Below, piece by piece: positions 15,170 to 25,155 of a stretch of DNA of 31,386 nucleotides. This DNA comes from DASUGC01 sp035606665. GTDB taxonomy: Bacteria > Acidobacteriota > Vicinamibacteria > Vicinamibacterales > SCN-69-37. Position numbers and translations under genes: made by a program. The notes below the pieces were generated by a model, which had not been told where the DNA came from, searched no databases, and worked only from the letters and a program-made list of their open reading frames with translations. Each line of letters opens with the position of its first letter. Position 1 is the first letter of the stretch. The stretch spans positions 1 to 31,386 of the forward strand of contig DATNEY010000044.1 in assembly GCA_035606665.1 (NCBI GenBank), in the 5' to 3' direction.

Positions 15170-15217
15170 GTTTCGAGTAGACTCCACAGTCCGTCTTTTG
15201 AGGATGGAAACAGCTGA

Positions 15218-17928
<2,711 letters not shown>

Positions 17929-17932
<4 letters not shown>

Positions 17933-18357
17933 TCCACCGCGTGTTGCTCGTGGACGACGACCCGCGCGACCTGCGGCTGACCGAGCTGGCGCTCGCGCAG
18001 GCCGGGATCACGTCGGGCGTCGTGAAAGTGCAGGGTGGGGTGGAAGCACTCGAGTCCCTCCGTGGCGAGACGCCGTCTGTCGTGCTGCTCGATCTCAAGA
18101 TGCCGGGCATGGACGGCCTGCAGGTGCTCCGCGAGATCCGCGCGGACGACCGGTTGCGCGCCGTACCGGTCGTCGTGCTGACTTCGTCGCGCGAAGATCG
18201 CGATATCGACGACTGCTACGCGCACGGCGCCAACGCGTTCGTCGTGAAGCCGGTCAAGTTTCAGGAGTACCTGTCGGCGATCAAGGACATCGCCGTGTTC
18301 TGGCTGGGCCGGAGCGAAGCACCCCTGGGCGCCCGCACCGGCTGGAGCCGGATGTGA
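17929..18357 (+). CDS. Single-domain response regulator (Rcp1-like)
   Basis: A 142-residue receiver with no output domain. LLVDDDPRDLRL gives the acidic pair, D55 in VVLLDLKMPGMDG is the acceptor, LTSSRED carries the switch Ser/Thr, and the conserved Lys lies in FVVKPVKF. The C-terminal helix EYLSAIKDIAVFWL is characteristic of Rcp1-type regulators that pair with PAS/GAF or phytochrome kinases. The ATG at 17929 overlaps the kinase stop, and its own stop overlaps the next gene (GTGA). It could relay to the REC-kinase-REC protein behind it or act on the motor like CheY; neither is shown by sequence. Confidence 0.9.
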
Positions 18358-19946
18358 GCGCCAACCCGTTGACTCGACGAATCGCCGTCCTTCATCTCGA
18401 GGATTCACCGGCCGACGCGAAGCTGGTGGCCGCGGCGCTGCGCGCCGACGGACTTGACGTGGAGATCGCGCGCGTGGACGCCGAAGCCGCGTTCCGCCAG
18501 GCGCTCGAGACGGCGACGTTCGACCTCATCATTTCTGACTACTCCCTGCCCTCGTTCGACGGCGGGCAGGCGCTCGAGCTGGCAAAGCAGATCGCGCCGG
18601 GCACGCCGTTCATCGTGGTGTCCGGTGCGCTTGGCGAAGAGCTCGCCGTCGAGCTGCTCAAGACCGGCGCGACCGACTACGTCCTCAAGAACCGCCTCGG
18701 GCGGCTCAGCTCGTCGGCGAGGCGCGCGCTGAACGAGAGCGAAGAGCGTGCACGCCGCGAACGCGCCGAAGTCGAGGTCCGCAACCTGGAAGAGCAACTG
18801 CGTCACGCGCAGCGGATGGAAGGCATCGGGCGGCTGGCCGGTGGTATCGCGCACGATTTCAACAACCTCCTCACCGTGATCAACGGATACGCAAGCCAGG
18901 TGCTGCGGCGGTTGCCCGCCGGTCACTCGCTTGCGTCGCTCGTCGAGCCGATTCAGCAGGCGGGCGAGCGGGCGGCCACGCTGACCCAGCGTTTGCTCGC
19001 ATTCAGCCGCCGGCAGGTACTGGCGCCCCGGGTGGTGTCGCTCAACGCGGTGGTCCGCGACGTCAAGGCCATCCTGCGGCCGCTGGTGGGTGAGAACGTC
19101 ACGCTGGAGTTCGATCTGGATTCGGCTCTCGGCCTGGTGCTGGTCGATCCCGGCCAGATGGAGCATGTCATCGTGAACCTCGCGACAAATGCGCGCGATG
19201 CCATGCCCGAGGGTGGAACCCTCTCCGTCAAGACATCGAATGTCTCGCTGGCGCCCGTTCCGGGTGAGACGAAGGGGCAGTCGTTCGTCGTGCTGAGTGT
19301 CCGCGACACGGGCACCGGGATGGACGACGACACGCGTCAGCACATCTTCGAACCGTTCTTCACCACCAAGGCCAGCGGGCACGGCACCGGACTCGGCCTT
19401 CCGACCGTGTACGGCATCGTCGCGCAGAGCGGCGGCGAGATTCGCGTCGACAGCACCGTCGGCGCGGGGTCGACGTTCGAGATCTGGCTCCCGACAACCG
19501 ACGTGCAGCCGGCGCCGGATCCCGTGCGGAGGCCCGACGAACAGCAGGCGGCGTCCGCTCTGCCCGGCAACGAGACGCTGCTTCTCGTCGAGGACGAGCC
19601 GTCGGTGCGCGAGCTGGTGCAGGAGTTCCTGTCGAGCGCCGGCTACCGCGTGCTCGTCGCCGGCACGACCGGCGAGGCGCGCGAGATTTGCCAGAAGGAC
19701 GGCGCCCGCATCGACATGATGGTGAGCGATGTGGTGCTCGCCGGCGGCAACGGCGTCGAGCTCGCGGGCGAGTTGCGCCGGCTGATTCCCGGCCTCCGCA
19801 TCCTCTTCATTTCCGGGTATCCAGGGGACGGCGCGATCCGCGCGGACCTCGGCGCGGCCTTCCTCGCGAAACCCTTCTCGCGCAGCACGTTGCTGGCACG
19901 CGTTCGCGAGGTTCTTTCAGGCGCGGCGCTGCCGTTGTCGCGGTGA
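18354..19946 (+). CDS. REC-HisKA-HATPase-REC hybrid histidine kinase
   Basis: A soluble 530-residue protein. An N-terminal receiver (D62 in LIISDYSLPSFDG, YVLKNRL in place of the usual KP) is followed by a short coiled coil, H167 in GRLAGGIAHDFNNLL, an HATPase domain (NLATNARDAM, DTGTGM, FEPFFTTK) and a second receiver with D459 in MVSDVVLAGGNG. The last receiver lacks the usual Pro two residues after the Asp-hydrophobic pair. There is no PAS or membrane sensor, so input must come through the first receiver. That makes it a relay kinase and a natural partner for the preceding kinase/regulator pair. It starts with GTG at 18354, overlapping the preceding stop. It is probably the last gene of the run that begins at cheA; a decayed REP-like element follows. 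Confidence 0.9.
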   Translation: MSANPLTRRIAVLHLEDSPADAKLVAAALRADGLDVEIARVDAEAAFRQALETATFDLIISDYSLPSFDGGQALELAKQIAPGTPFIVVSGALGEELAVELLKTGATDYVLKNRLGRLSSSARRALNESEERARRERAEVEVRNLEEQLRHAQRMEGIGRLAGGIAHDFNNLLTVINGYASQVLRRLPAGHSLASLVEPIQQAGERAATLTQRLLAFSRRQVLAPRVVSLNAVVRDVKAILRPLVGENVTLEFDLDSALGLVLVDPGQMEHVIVNLATNARDAMPEGGTLSVKTSNVSLAPVPGETKGQSFVVLSVRDTGTGMDDDTRQHIFEPFFTTKASGHGTGLGLPTVYGIVAQSGGEIRVDSTVGAGSTFEIWLPTTDVQPAPDPVRRPDEQQAASALPGNETLLLVEDEPSVRELVQEFLSSAGYRVLVAGTTGEAREICQKDGARIDMMVSDVVLAGGNGVELAGELRRLIPGLRILFISGYPGDGAIRADLGAAFLAKPFSRSTLLARVREVLSGAALPLSR

Positions 19947-19948
19947 CG

Positions 19949-19992
19949 CCCCGGCCTATGGCGGGTCGTAGACCACCGGCCCTTGGGGGCCG
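19949..19992. repeat. Decayed copy of the REP-like element
   Basis: CCCCGGCCTA, GTAGACC, CCGGCCCTT and GGGGGCC occur in the same order as in the element at 9440-9484, with extra and changed bases between them. As in the first copy, it follows a kinase stop and lies 10-20 bases ahead of a sigma-28-like promoter. It could serve as a terminator for the upstream operon. Confidence 0.6.
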
Positions 19993-20002
19993 CCAGCCGC
20001 GC

Positions 20003-20029
20003 TCAAGTCACTAGTCTGCAAGCCGATTA
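20003..20029 (+). promoter_or_regulatory. Predicted sigma-28 (FliA) promoter upstream of PAS hybrid kinase
   Basis: TCAAGTCA (20003-20010), 11 bases, GCCGATTA (20022-20029). Of the three sites this has the -10 box closest to the published GCCGATAA form. Transcription would begin near 20037, ahead of the kinase start chosen at 20109. Confidence 0.72.
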
Positions 20030-20108
20030 CAGATGGGTGAGTGTTCTGACGTTTTCGGCGGCTCCATCCAACGATCCTGAGCCGGCGCCGGCATCGTTTC
20101 ATGCGGAC

Positions 20109-21983
20109 ATGCTCGACCGGCTGTGCAACCAGCTCGGCCGGAGCCGGCAGCTTGTCTATCGCATTCGCGTCCAGCCCGTACTGGCGATCGATTACCTGAG
20201 TCCGTGCATCGAGACCCTGACGGGTTACACGGTGGAGGACTTCCGCCGCAGCCCGCAGCTCATTCTGAGGACCGTGCATCCCGACGACCGCTCCGTCCTG
20301 ATCGACCGGCTGGCCGATCCCGAGTTGATGCTGAACGCCCGCCCGCTGCGCTGGATTCACAAGGACGGCCACATCATCGACACCGAGCACGAGCGCATCA
20401 CGGTCCGCAACGAAGGCGGTGGCGTGGTCGCGGTCGAAGGACTCATCCGCGACGTCACGGTGCTCAAGCGGACGACCGCGTCGCTGAGCGAAGTCGACGC
20501 GAAATACCGGGCGCTGATCGAACAGATTCCCGCCGTCGTGTACGTCGTCGACTGTGAAGGCCTCGTGCTCTACGTGAGCGCGAAGGTCGAGGCGCTCACC
20601 GGATTCAAGGCCGAAGAGTTCGTGGCTGACGCATCGCTCTGGGCGAGCCGGCTCCATCCCGAGGACTCCGACCGCGTGCGCGCGGAGTCGGCGGAGAACA
20701 TCCGGCTGCGCCGGGCGTGGGAAAGTGAATACCGGTTCATTCACAAGGCCGGGCACACAGTGTGGGTGCGGCACGCGCGCGCGCCCGTGTCCGACGTCGA
20801 TGGCGCGACCGTCTGCTTTCAGGGGCTGCTCGTGGATCTCTCGTCCGCCAAGCGGATGGAAGAGCAGTTCCGTCAGTCGCAGAAGATGGAAGCCATCGGC
20901 CGTCTTGCCGGCGGCGTCGCGCACGACTTCAACAACCTGCTGACCGTCATCATCGGCTACGCCGATCTGTTGATCGAGGGCGCGACACCGGGGCAGCCGT
21001 CGCACGCCGATGCGCTCGAGATCAAGAATGCCGCGTTGTCCGCGGCGCGTGTCACCGGACAACTGCTCGCCATCAGCCGACGGCAGGTGCTCGCGCCCGC
21101 GCCACTCGACCTGAGCGACGTCGTCATGAACACGGGCGACATCCTCCGGCGGGTGCTCAGCGAGGACATCGAGCTCGCGTTCGACCTGGGCGAGGCGCTG
21201 CCGGCGGTCGAAGCCGACCTGGGCCAGATCGAGCGTATCGTGATGAACCTCGTGGTGAACTCCCGCGATGCGATGCCCACGGGCGGGACGATCACGATTC
21301 GGACGCGTGCCGTCAGAGTCGCCGGCCAGCTCACGGTAGCGCTGAGCGTCGCCGACACTGGCTGCGGAATTCCAGAGGACGTGCGGCGCCACATTTTCGA
21401 GCCCTTCTTCACCACCAAGCCCAAGGGGCAGGGCACCGGGCTCGGACTCGCGACCGTGCACGGCATCGTCGTGCAGAGCGGCGGGACGATCACCGTCGAG
21501 AGCGAGCCTGGCCGCGGCGCGTTGTTTACCGTGCGCCTGCCTGCCGTCGCAGGCGAGGCTTCGATACCCGAGATCGAGGAACAGGTCGAGATGCCTCGGT
21601 GCGGCGCGCGCGTGCTCGTCGTCGAGGACGACGACCTCGTGCGCAGGCTGACGGGCCGCGTGCTGGAAGAAGCCGGGTTGCGTGTCGTGGAGTGCGATGC
21701 CGTTGGTGCCCTCGCGCTGATTTCCGGCGCGTGCGACCCGTTCGACGTGGTCGTCGCCGACATGGTGATGCCCACGATGAGCGGACCGGAGCTCGTGGAG
21801 CGCGTCACCGCGCGCTTTCCTGACATCGCCGCCGTCTTCATGTCGGGCCACGTGGATCATCCGATCCTGAAAGGCCGGACGGACGCCCAGCTGCCGATGG
21901 TGCAGAAGCCGTTCACGGCCTCCGCGATCGTCGGTTGCGTGCACCAGGCACTGAGCGAACGGACGCGCGCGCGCGTGGCGTGA
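20109..21983 (+). CDS. PAS-PAS hybrid histidine kinase (PAS-PAS-HisKA-HATPase-REC)
   Basis: A soluble hybrid kinase of about 624 residues. Two PAS/PAC units (about 5-125 with WIHKDGHIIDTE, and 130-250 with RFIHKAGHTVWVRH) precede H272 in GRLAGGVAHDFNNLL. An HATPase domain (NLVVNSRDAM, DTGCGI, FEPFFTTK) and a C-terminal receiver with D551 in VVVADMVMPTMSG and the conserved Lys in VQKPFT follow. The frame is open upstream. A GTG at 20037 falls on the predicted transcription start and a TTG at 19983 lies upstream of the promoter, so I take the first ATG behind the promoter (20109); a longer form from 20037 is possible. It stands alone behind a sigma-28-like site and is followed by an unrelated envelope gene. 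Input signal and partner are unknown. Confidence 0.9.
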   Translation: MLDRLCNQLGRSRQLVYRIRVQPVLAIDYLSPCIETLTGYTVEDFRRSPQLILRTVHPDDRSVLIDRLADPELMLNARPLRWIHKDGHIIDTEHERITVRNEGGGVVAVEGLIRDVTVLKRTTASLSEVDAKYRALIEQIPAVVYVVDCEGLVLYVSAKVEALTGFKAEEFVADASLWASRLHPEDSDRVRAESAENIRLRRAWESEYRFIHKAGHTVWVRHARAPVSDVDGATVCFQGLLVDLSSAKRMEEQFRQSQKMEAIGRLAGGVAHDFNNLLTVIIGYADLLIEGATPGQPSHADALEIKNAALSAARVTGQLLAISRRQVLAPAPLDLSDVVMNTGDILRRVLSEDIELAFDLGEALPAVEADLGQIERIVMNLVVNSRDAMPTGGTITIRTRAVRVAGQLTVALSVADTGCGIPEDVRRHIFEPFFTTKPKGQGTGLGLATVHGIVVQSGGTITVESEPGRGALFTVRLPAVAGEASIPEIEEQVEMPRCGARVLVVEDDDLVRRLTGRVLEEAGLRVVECDAVGALALISGACDPFDVVVADMVMPTMSGPELVERVTARFPDIAAVFMSGHVDHPILKGRTDAQLPMVQKPFTASAIVGCVHQALSERTRARVA

Positions 21984-21984
21984 T

Positions 21985-22011
21985 ATCTTCCGCGCGCATG
22001 TCGCGGAAGAT
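21985..22011. promoter_or_regulatory. Hairpin enclosing the start codon of the DUF2490 gene
   Basis: ATCTTCCGCG (21985-21994) and CGCGGAAGAT (22002-22011) are perfect inverse complements separated by the seven-base loop CGCATGT, which contains the ATG at 21998-22000. In RNA the start codon would sit in the loop of a 10-bp stem, and no ribosome site is visible. It may control translation or be a protein-binding site. Confidence 0.5.
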
Positions 22012-22684
22012 CATTTTCTTTCTGCTCTCGGCCGTTCTTTTCTCATCCACCGAAGCCCTCGGCCAGACGGTCACCGACGAACGCGTGTGGTTTACAACCA
22101 CACTTCAGGAGCCCGGTAATCCAGGCTCGCCGTGGCGTTGGTCGTTCGAGACCACGCTTCGCAGCCGCGAAGGCGTCAGCGAGCTCGACACCGTCGTCGT
22201 GCGTCCGACGCTGATCTACGCCCTCACCCCGCATTCCTCGATCGGCGTTGGCTACGCATTCGTCCCCAGCTTTCCGGCCACCGGAGGCACGACGCTCGAG
22301 AATCGTATCTACGGCCAGTACATCTGGACCGGCCCGGCGGGCGGCGGCACGCTGACGATGCGCACGCGCGTCGAGTCGAGGTTCATCGAGGCGAACAGCG
22401 GTCCACTTGGGCGCGTCAGGCAGCAGGTGCGCTACTCCCGTCCTGTGAGGCAGGGGAGCAGGCTGTCCTGGGTCGGGTGGGATGAACTGTCGCTGCACCT
22501 GAATAACACCTCGCGGAGTCCGCGTGGCGTCGATCAGAATCGCGCGTTCGGCGGTTTGAGCCTCGCGGCAACGGGCAGGGTGCGGGTCGAGTCGGGCTAT
22601 CTCAATCAATTCCTGCCCGGACACCGTGGCGCGCCGGACAGGCGGAATCACATCCTGTCCGGCACGCTGACGATCTCGTTCTGA
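21998..22684 (+). CDS. DUF2490-like outer-membrane beta-barrel protein
   Basis: A 228-residue protein with a signal peptide (IIFFLLSAVLFSSTEALGQ, cleavage after about residue 22). The mature part alternates short amphipathic strands with turns (WRWSFETTLRSREG, YALTPHSSIGVGYAFVP, LTMRTRVESRF, VRQQVRYSRPV, WVGWDELSLHLN) and ends in LSGTLTISF, a C-terminal aromatic residue as in barrel proteins. This matches the DUF2490 layout (a barrel of unknown function). I chose the ATG at 21998 because the signal peptide begins there. It starts 14 bases after the hybrid kinase stop and could be read from the same message. It converges on the VOC gene, with five bases between them. Its role is unknown. Confidence 0.78.
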   Translation: MSRKIIFFLLSAVLFSSTEALGQTVTDERVWFTTTLQEPGNPGSPWRWSFETTLRSREGVSELDTVVVRPTLIYALTPHSSIGVGYAFVPSFPATGGTTLENRIYGQYIWTGPAGGGTLTMRTRVESRFIEANSGPLGRVRQQVRYSRPVRQGSRLSWVGWDELSLHLNNTSRSPRGVDQNRAFGGLSLAATGRVRVESGYLNQFLPGHRGAPDRRNHILSGTLTISF

Positions 22685-22689
22685 GCGCG

Positions 22690-23229
22690 CTACGAACCCT
22701 GCGGTTTCGTCGCCGCCTCGGCGCCGCGTCGCGCCATTTCCTTCGGCGTGAGGTCTTCCTTGTGCGTGGCCATGTTCCACTTGTGGCCGAACGGGTCCGC
22801 CAGCTTGGCGTAGCGATCGCCCCAGAACATGTCCATCGGCGGCATCTCGACCTTCGCACCGGCCGCCGTGGCCTGCGCGAATGTCGCGTCTACGTCCTTC
22901 AGGTAAAGAAAGATGTGCACGGGCGTTCCGCCGACCGACTCGGCTGATTGCGCGCCCATCTCCGGCATCTCGTCGCCGAGCATGACGCGCGAGTCGCCGA
23001 TCTGCATTTCCGCGTGCGCGATCCGGCCGTCCGGTCCGGGCATGCGCATGATTTCCTTCGCGCCGAACGCCTTCTTGTAGAACTCGATCGCGTTGCCTGT
23101 GTTCTTGAGAACCAGGTACGGCGTGACCGTGTGGTATCCCTTCGGGATCGGTGAGACCTTCTTCTTTGCTTTGTTTGCCGGCGTCTTCGCCGGCTTGCGG
23201 GCTGGCTTTCTGGCGGGCTTCTTCTTCAT
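22690..23229 (-). CDS. VOC/PhnB-like glyoxalase-superfamily protein with Lys-rich N-terminal tail
   Basis: A 179-residue cytoplasmic protein. The core is a VOC (glyoxalase/bleomycin-resistance) fold of the PhnB-like type: HTVTPYLVLKNTGNAIEFYKKAFGAKE, PDGRIAHAEMQIGDSRVMLGDE, then VDATFAQATAAGAK and DPFGHKWNMATH. Such proteins bind small molecules or metals, but many have no assigned reaction. The first 25 residues are an unusual KPARKPAKTPANKAKKK tail resembling histone H1/AlgP-like basic tails, which could bind nucleic acid. An AGGAG ribosome site precedes the ATG at 23229. It is divergent from the LolA-like gene across a short AT-richer spacer with two small palindromes. Confidence 0.85.
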   Translation of the reverse strand: MKKKPARKPARKPAKTPANKAKKKVSPIPKGYHTVTPYLVLKNTGNAIEFYKKAFGAKEIMRMPGPDGRIAHAEMQIGDSRVMLGDEMPEMGAQSAESVGGTPVHIFLYLKDVDATFAQATAAGAKVEMPPMDMFWGDRYAKLADPFGHKWNMATHKEDLTPKEMARRGAEAATKPQGS

Positions 23230-23282
23230 TAGTTACTCCTGATTGTTTTTCCGGGCAGGCGAACATACAGCGAAAATTTGTT

Positions 23283-23302
23283 TTGCGCAAGTAGAGAACT
23301 TG
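23283..23302. promoter_or_regulatory. Two small palindromes in the divergent spacer (possible operator)
   Basis: TTGCGCAA (23283-23290) is a perfect 8-base palindrome. Overlapping it, CAAGT-AGAGA-ACTTG (23288-23302) is a 5-bp inverted repeat. They lie between the divergent VOC and LolA-like genes, in the only AT-richer stretch nearby. No regulator gene adjoins them. Confidence 0.3.
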
Positions 23303-23311
23303 TGAGACGGT

Positions 23312-24100
23312 ATGCTCATGAACCTTTCCAAGCGTGCCCTGCTTTTTTCAACACTTCTTCTGTCTTCGATTGTGGTTTCTGCCGCGACGTCTTCGGCCAC
23401 TCAGGCCACCGCGGATGAAGTGATCGAGAAGCACCTCGCGGCGATCGGCGGTCGCGAGGCTTTGAGCAAGCTGACGTCCCAGAGGGCCACCGGCACGATG
23501 ACCGTCGGCACACCAGGGGGCGACCTCACGGGCCCCGTCGAGTTGCTGTCGAAGGCACCGAACAAAGCGCGGCTGATGATTTCGCTCGACCTCACGCCAA
23601 TGGGCATGAACGACAAGATGGTCATCGAGCAGAAGTTCAACGGCACAACGGGCGTGATGACGAACTCCATGCAGGGCAACCAGGAAGTCAGCGGCAACCA
23701 GCTCGACAACATGAAGTCCAACACGTTTCCGACGCCGCTGCTGAACTACAAAACGGCGGGCGGCAAGGCCGAGCTTCAGCCGCGCGAGACCCTCAACGGC
23801 AAGCCGGCGGTCGTCCTGCTCTACACGCCGAAGGCCGGGTCCGCGGTCCGCATGTATTTCGATCCCGAAACGTTCTTGCTGCTCCGCACGAAGATGACGG
23901 TGAACACACCGGAGATGGGGGACCTCGAGCAGATCCGCGACCTGTCCGATTATCGGACCGTCGGCGGCATCAAGTCGGCCTTCCAGTCGGTGAACACCAA
24001 CGCCGCGCAGACCGTGACGCTGAAGCTCGAGAAGATCGAGTGGAACGTGGCGATCGACGACGCGGTGTTTTCGGCGAAGGCTCCCGCGCTCGCGCGCTAA
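23312..24100 (+). CDS. Secreted LolA/LolB-like protein
   Basis: A 262-residue protein with a signal peptide (ALLFSTLLLSSIVVSAATSSA). The mature part starts ADEVIEKHLAAIGGREALSKLTSQRATGTM, a pattern common to outer-membrane lipoprotein-sorting (LolA/LolB-fold) proteins. It continues with strands such as KPAVVLLYTPKAGSAVRMYFDPETFLLLR, as expected for that open barrel. No lipobox Cys is seen, so it is likely a soluble periplasmic protein. Acidobacterial genomes carry many such genes of unknown cargo. The ATG at 23318 is an alternative start. Its stop overlaps the 3' end of the convergent VWA gene by four bases. Confidence 0.72.
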   Translation: MLMNLSKRALLFSTLLLSSIVVSAATSSATQATADEVIEKHLAAIGGREALSKLTSQRATGTMTVGTPGGDLTGPVELLSKAPNKARLMISLDLTPMGMNDKMVIEQKFNGTTGVMTNSMQGNQEVSGNQLDNMKSNTFPTPLLNYKTAGGKAELQPRETLNGKPAVVLLYTPKAGSAVRMYFDPETFLLLRTKMTVNTPEMGDLEQIRDLSDYRTVGGIKSAFQSVNTNAAQTVTLKLEKIEWNVAIDDAVFSAKAPALAR

Positions 24101-25053
24101 CGTTTCGGCGCGACGTAGTTCTTCCTGACGCGCGGCCGGACATCCGGCCGCGCGATCTTCACCTCAATCTTGTGTGTCTTCCCGTCCTGCGCCGGCGGGA
24201 CGAATCCCAGCAGGTACTGCTGGTGCAATTCATCGACGATGCGCGCGAAAGTTGCGACGAGGTCGTCACGGCCGCGCAGCTCGATATAGCCGCCGCCCGT
24301 GTCGATGGCGAGGGTCCCGAGGCCGGGATCCGGCATCGTGGACGACATCACGCCGCCGATCGTCGTCGCGCCCGACTGCATCGCAGCGGCGAGAGACGCG
24401 TACACGCCCACACCGTAGATCATCACGTCGTCGCGCTGGGCCCGCTCGCGAATCTCGATCTGCGTCTGAAACTTCGCGCCGAAGAGGATCTTCTGGCCGC
24501 TCCTGAGCGGTCCCGTGTCCTTGCCATCGCTCAGCACCATCACGACGCGCCGGCCTTCGCTCACGTCCTTGAATTCGCCCATCGCGTGATCGACGGCCGC
24601 CCAGAGGGGTGTCTGAGTGTTCGGTTTGATGTCCGTCGGCAGCCAGGAGGCCAGCGCCGCGGGATCGCGGGTAAAGGAGGGGCTGATCCTGATGTCGTCG
24701 CCGAACGTACCGGCTCGAATCGCGTCGCCGGGCTGGAGGTGGCGGATCAATTCCTCCGCCGCCGCTCTGAGCAGGGTGAGCCGACCGATCATGCTGCCGC
24801 TGATATCGACGAGCGCTATCAGGCGCACTGGCTGTGGCGCGGTGTCGAACATCGTCAATGGCTGCGGCTTGCCGTTGTCGAAGATCTGAAAGTCCTCGCG
24901 CTTGAGATCCGTGACGAGCCGGCCGTCCTTGCCGATGGCCGTGACAAAGAGCGGCACGACATCGGACGTGCTGCGAAACGACTGTCCCTGCGGCGCCGGA
25001 TTCTGGACGGCGACGAACGCGATAGCGGCAAGGCAGGTGAGTGTGCGAAGCAT
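24097..25053 (-). CDS. Secreted VWA-domain protein (VWFA-related Acidobacterial type)
   Basis: A 318-residue protein with a signal peptide (LRTLTCLAAIAFVAVQ), an entry strand region QSFRSTSDVVPLFVTAIGKD, KREDFQIFDNGKPQP, then a VWA domain. The MIDAS metal site is visible as D83-x-S85-x-S87 (VDISGS), with LSDGKDTG later in the domain. The C-terminal FARIVDELHQQYLLGFVPPAQDGKTHKIEV is typical of the 'VWFA-related Acidobacterial' family. VWA domains mediate metal-dependent protein binding, here probably in the periplasm or at the surface; the partner is unknown. It is the downstream one of two tandem paralogues on this strand, separated by about 100 bases that hold a strong palindrome. Confidence 0.88.
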   Translation of the reverse strand: MLRTLTCLAAIAFVAVQNPAPQGQSFRSTSDVVPLFVTAIGKDGRLVTDLKREDFQIFDNGKPQPLTMFDTAPQPVRLIALVDISGSMIGRLTLLRAAAEELIRHLQPGDAIRAGTFGDDIRISPSFTRDPAALASWLPTDIKPNTQTPLWAAVDHAMGEFKDVSEGRRVVMVLSDGKDTGPLRSGQKILFGAKFQTQIEIRERAQRDDVMIYGVGVYASLAAAMQSGATTIGGVMSSTMPDPGLGTLAIDTGGGYIELRGRDDLVATFARIVDELHQQYLLGFVPPAQDGKTHKIEVKIARPDVRPRVRKNYVAPKR

Positions 25054-25103
25054 GTGACCCCCGGATAACGCAGGGGCAGGGCGGCACTACTGATCTACCA
25101 CGG

Positions 25104-25155
25104 AAATCGGGGTCGGGTGTGATGGCGAATTGGAAATCACTCCCGACCCCGATTT
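25104..25155. repeat. Long inverted repeat between the two VWA genes (REP-like / terminator)
   Basis: AAATCGGGGTCGGG (25104-25117) and CCCGACCCCGATTT (25142-25155) are perfect 14-base inverse complements. Within the loop GTGAT (25119-25123) and ATCAC (25136-25140) also pair. The right arm touches the stop codon of the upstream VWA gene on the minus strand. The size and nested structure resemble REP-type elements mobilised by REP-associated tyrosine transposases; no such transposase is in the window. Confidence 0.7.

Noticed and set aside
19983..20108. TTG-initiated longer PAS-PAS kinase
   Set aside because: The TTG is inside the REP-like element and upstream of the predicted transcription start. 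A GTG at 20037 remains possible.
19956..21944. 662-codon minus-strand open frame opposite the PAS-PAS hybrid kinase
   Set aside because: Antisense shadow of a gene with intact HisKA, HATPase and REC motifs.
24040..25068. 342-codon plus-strand frame
   Set aside because: Complement of the VWA gene; no export signal or domain, and the minus-strand gene has a complete MIDAS motif.
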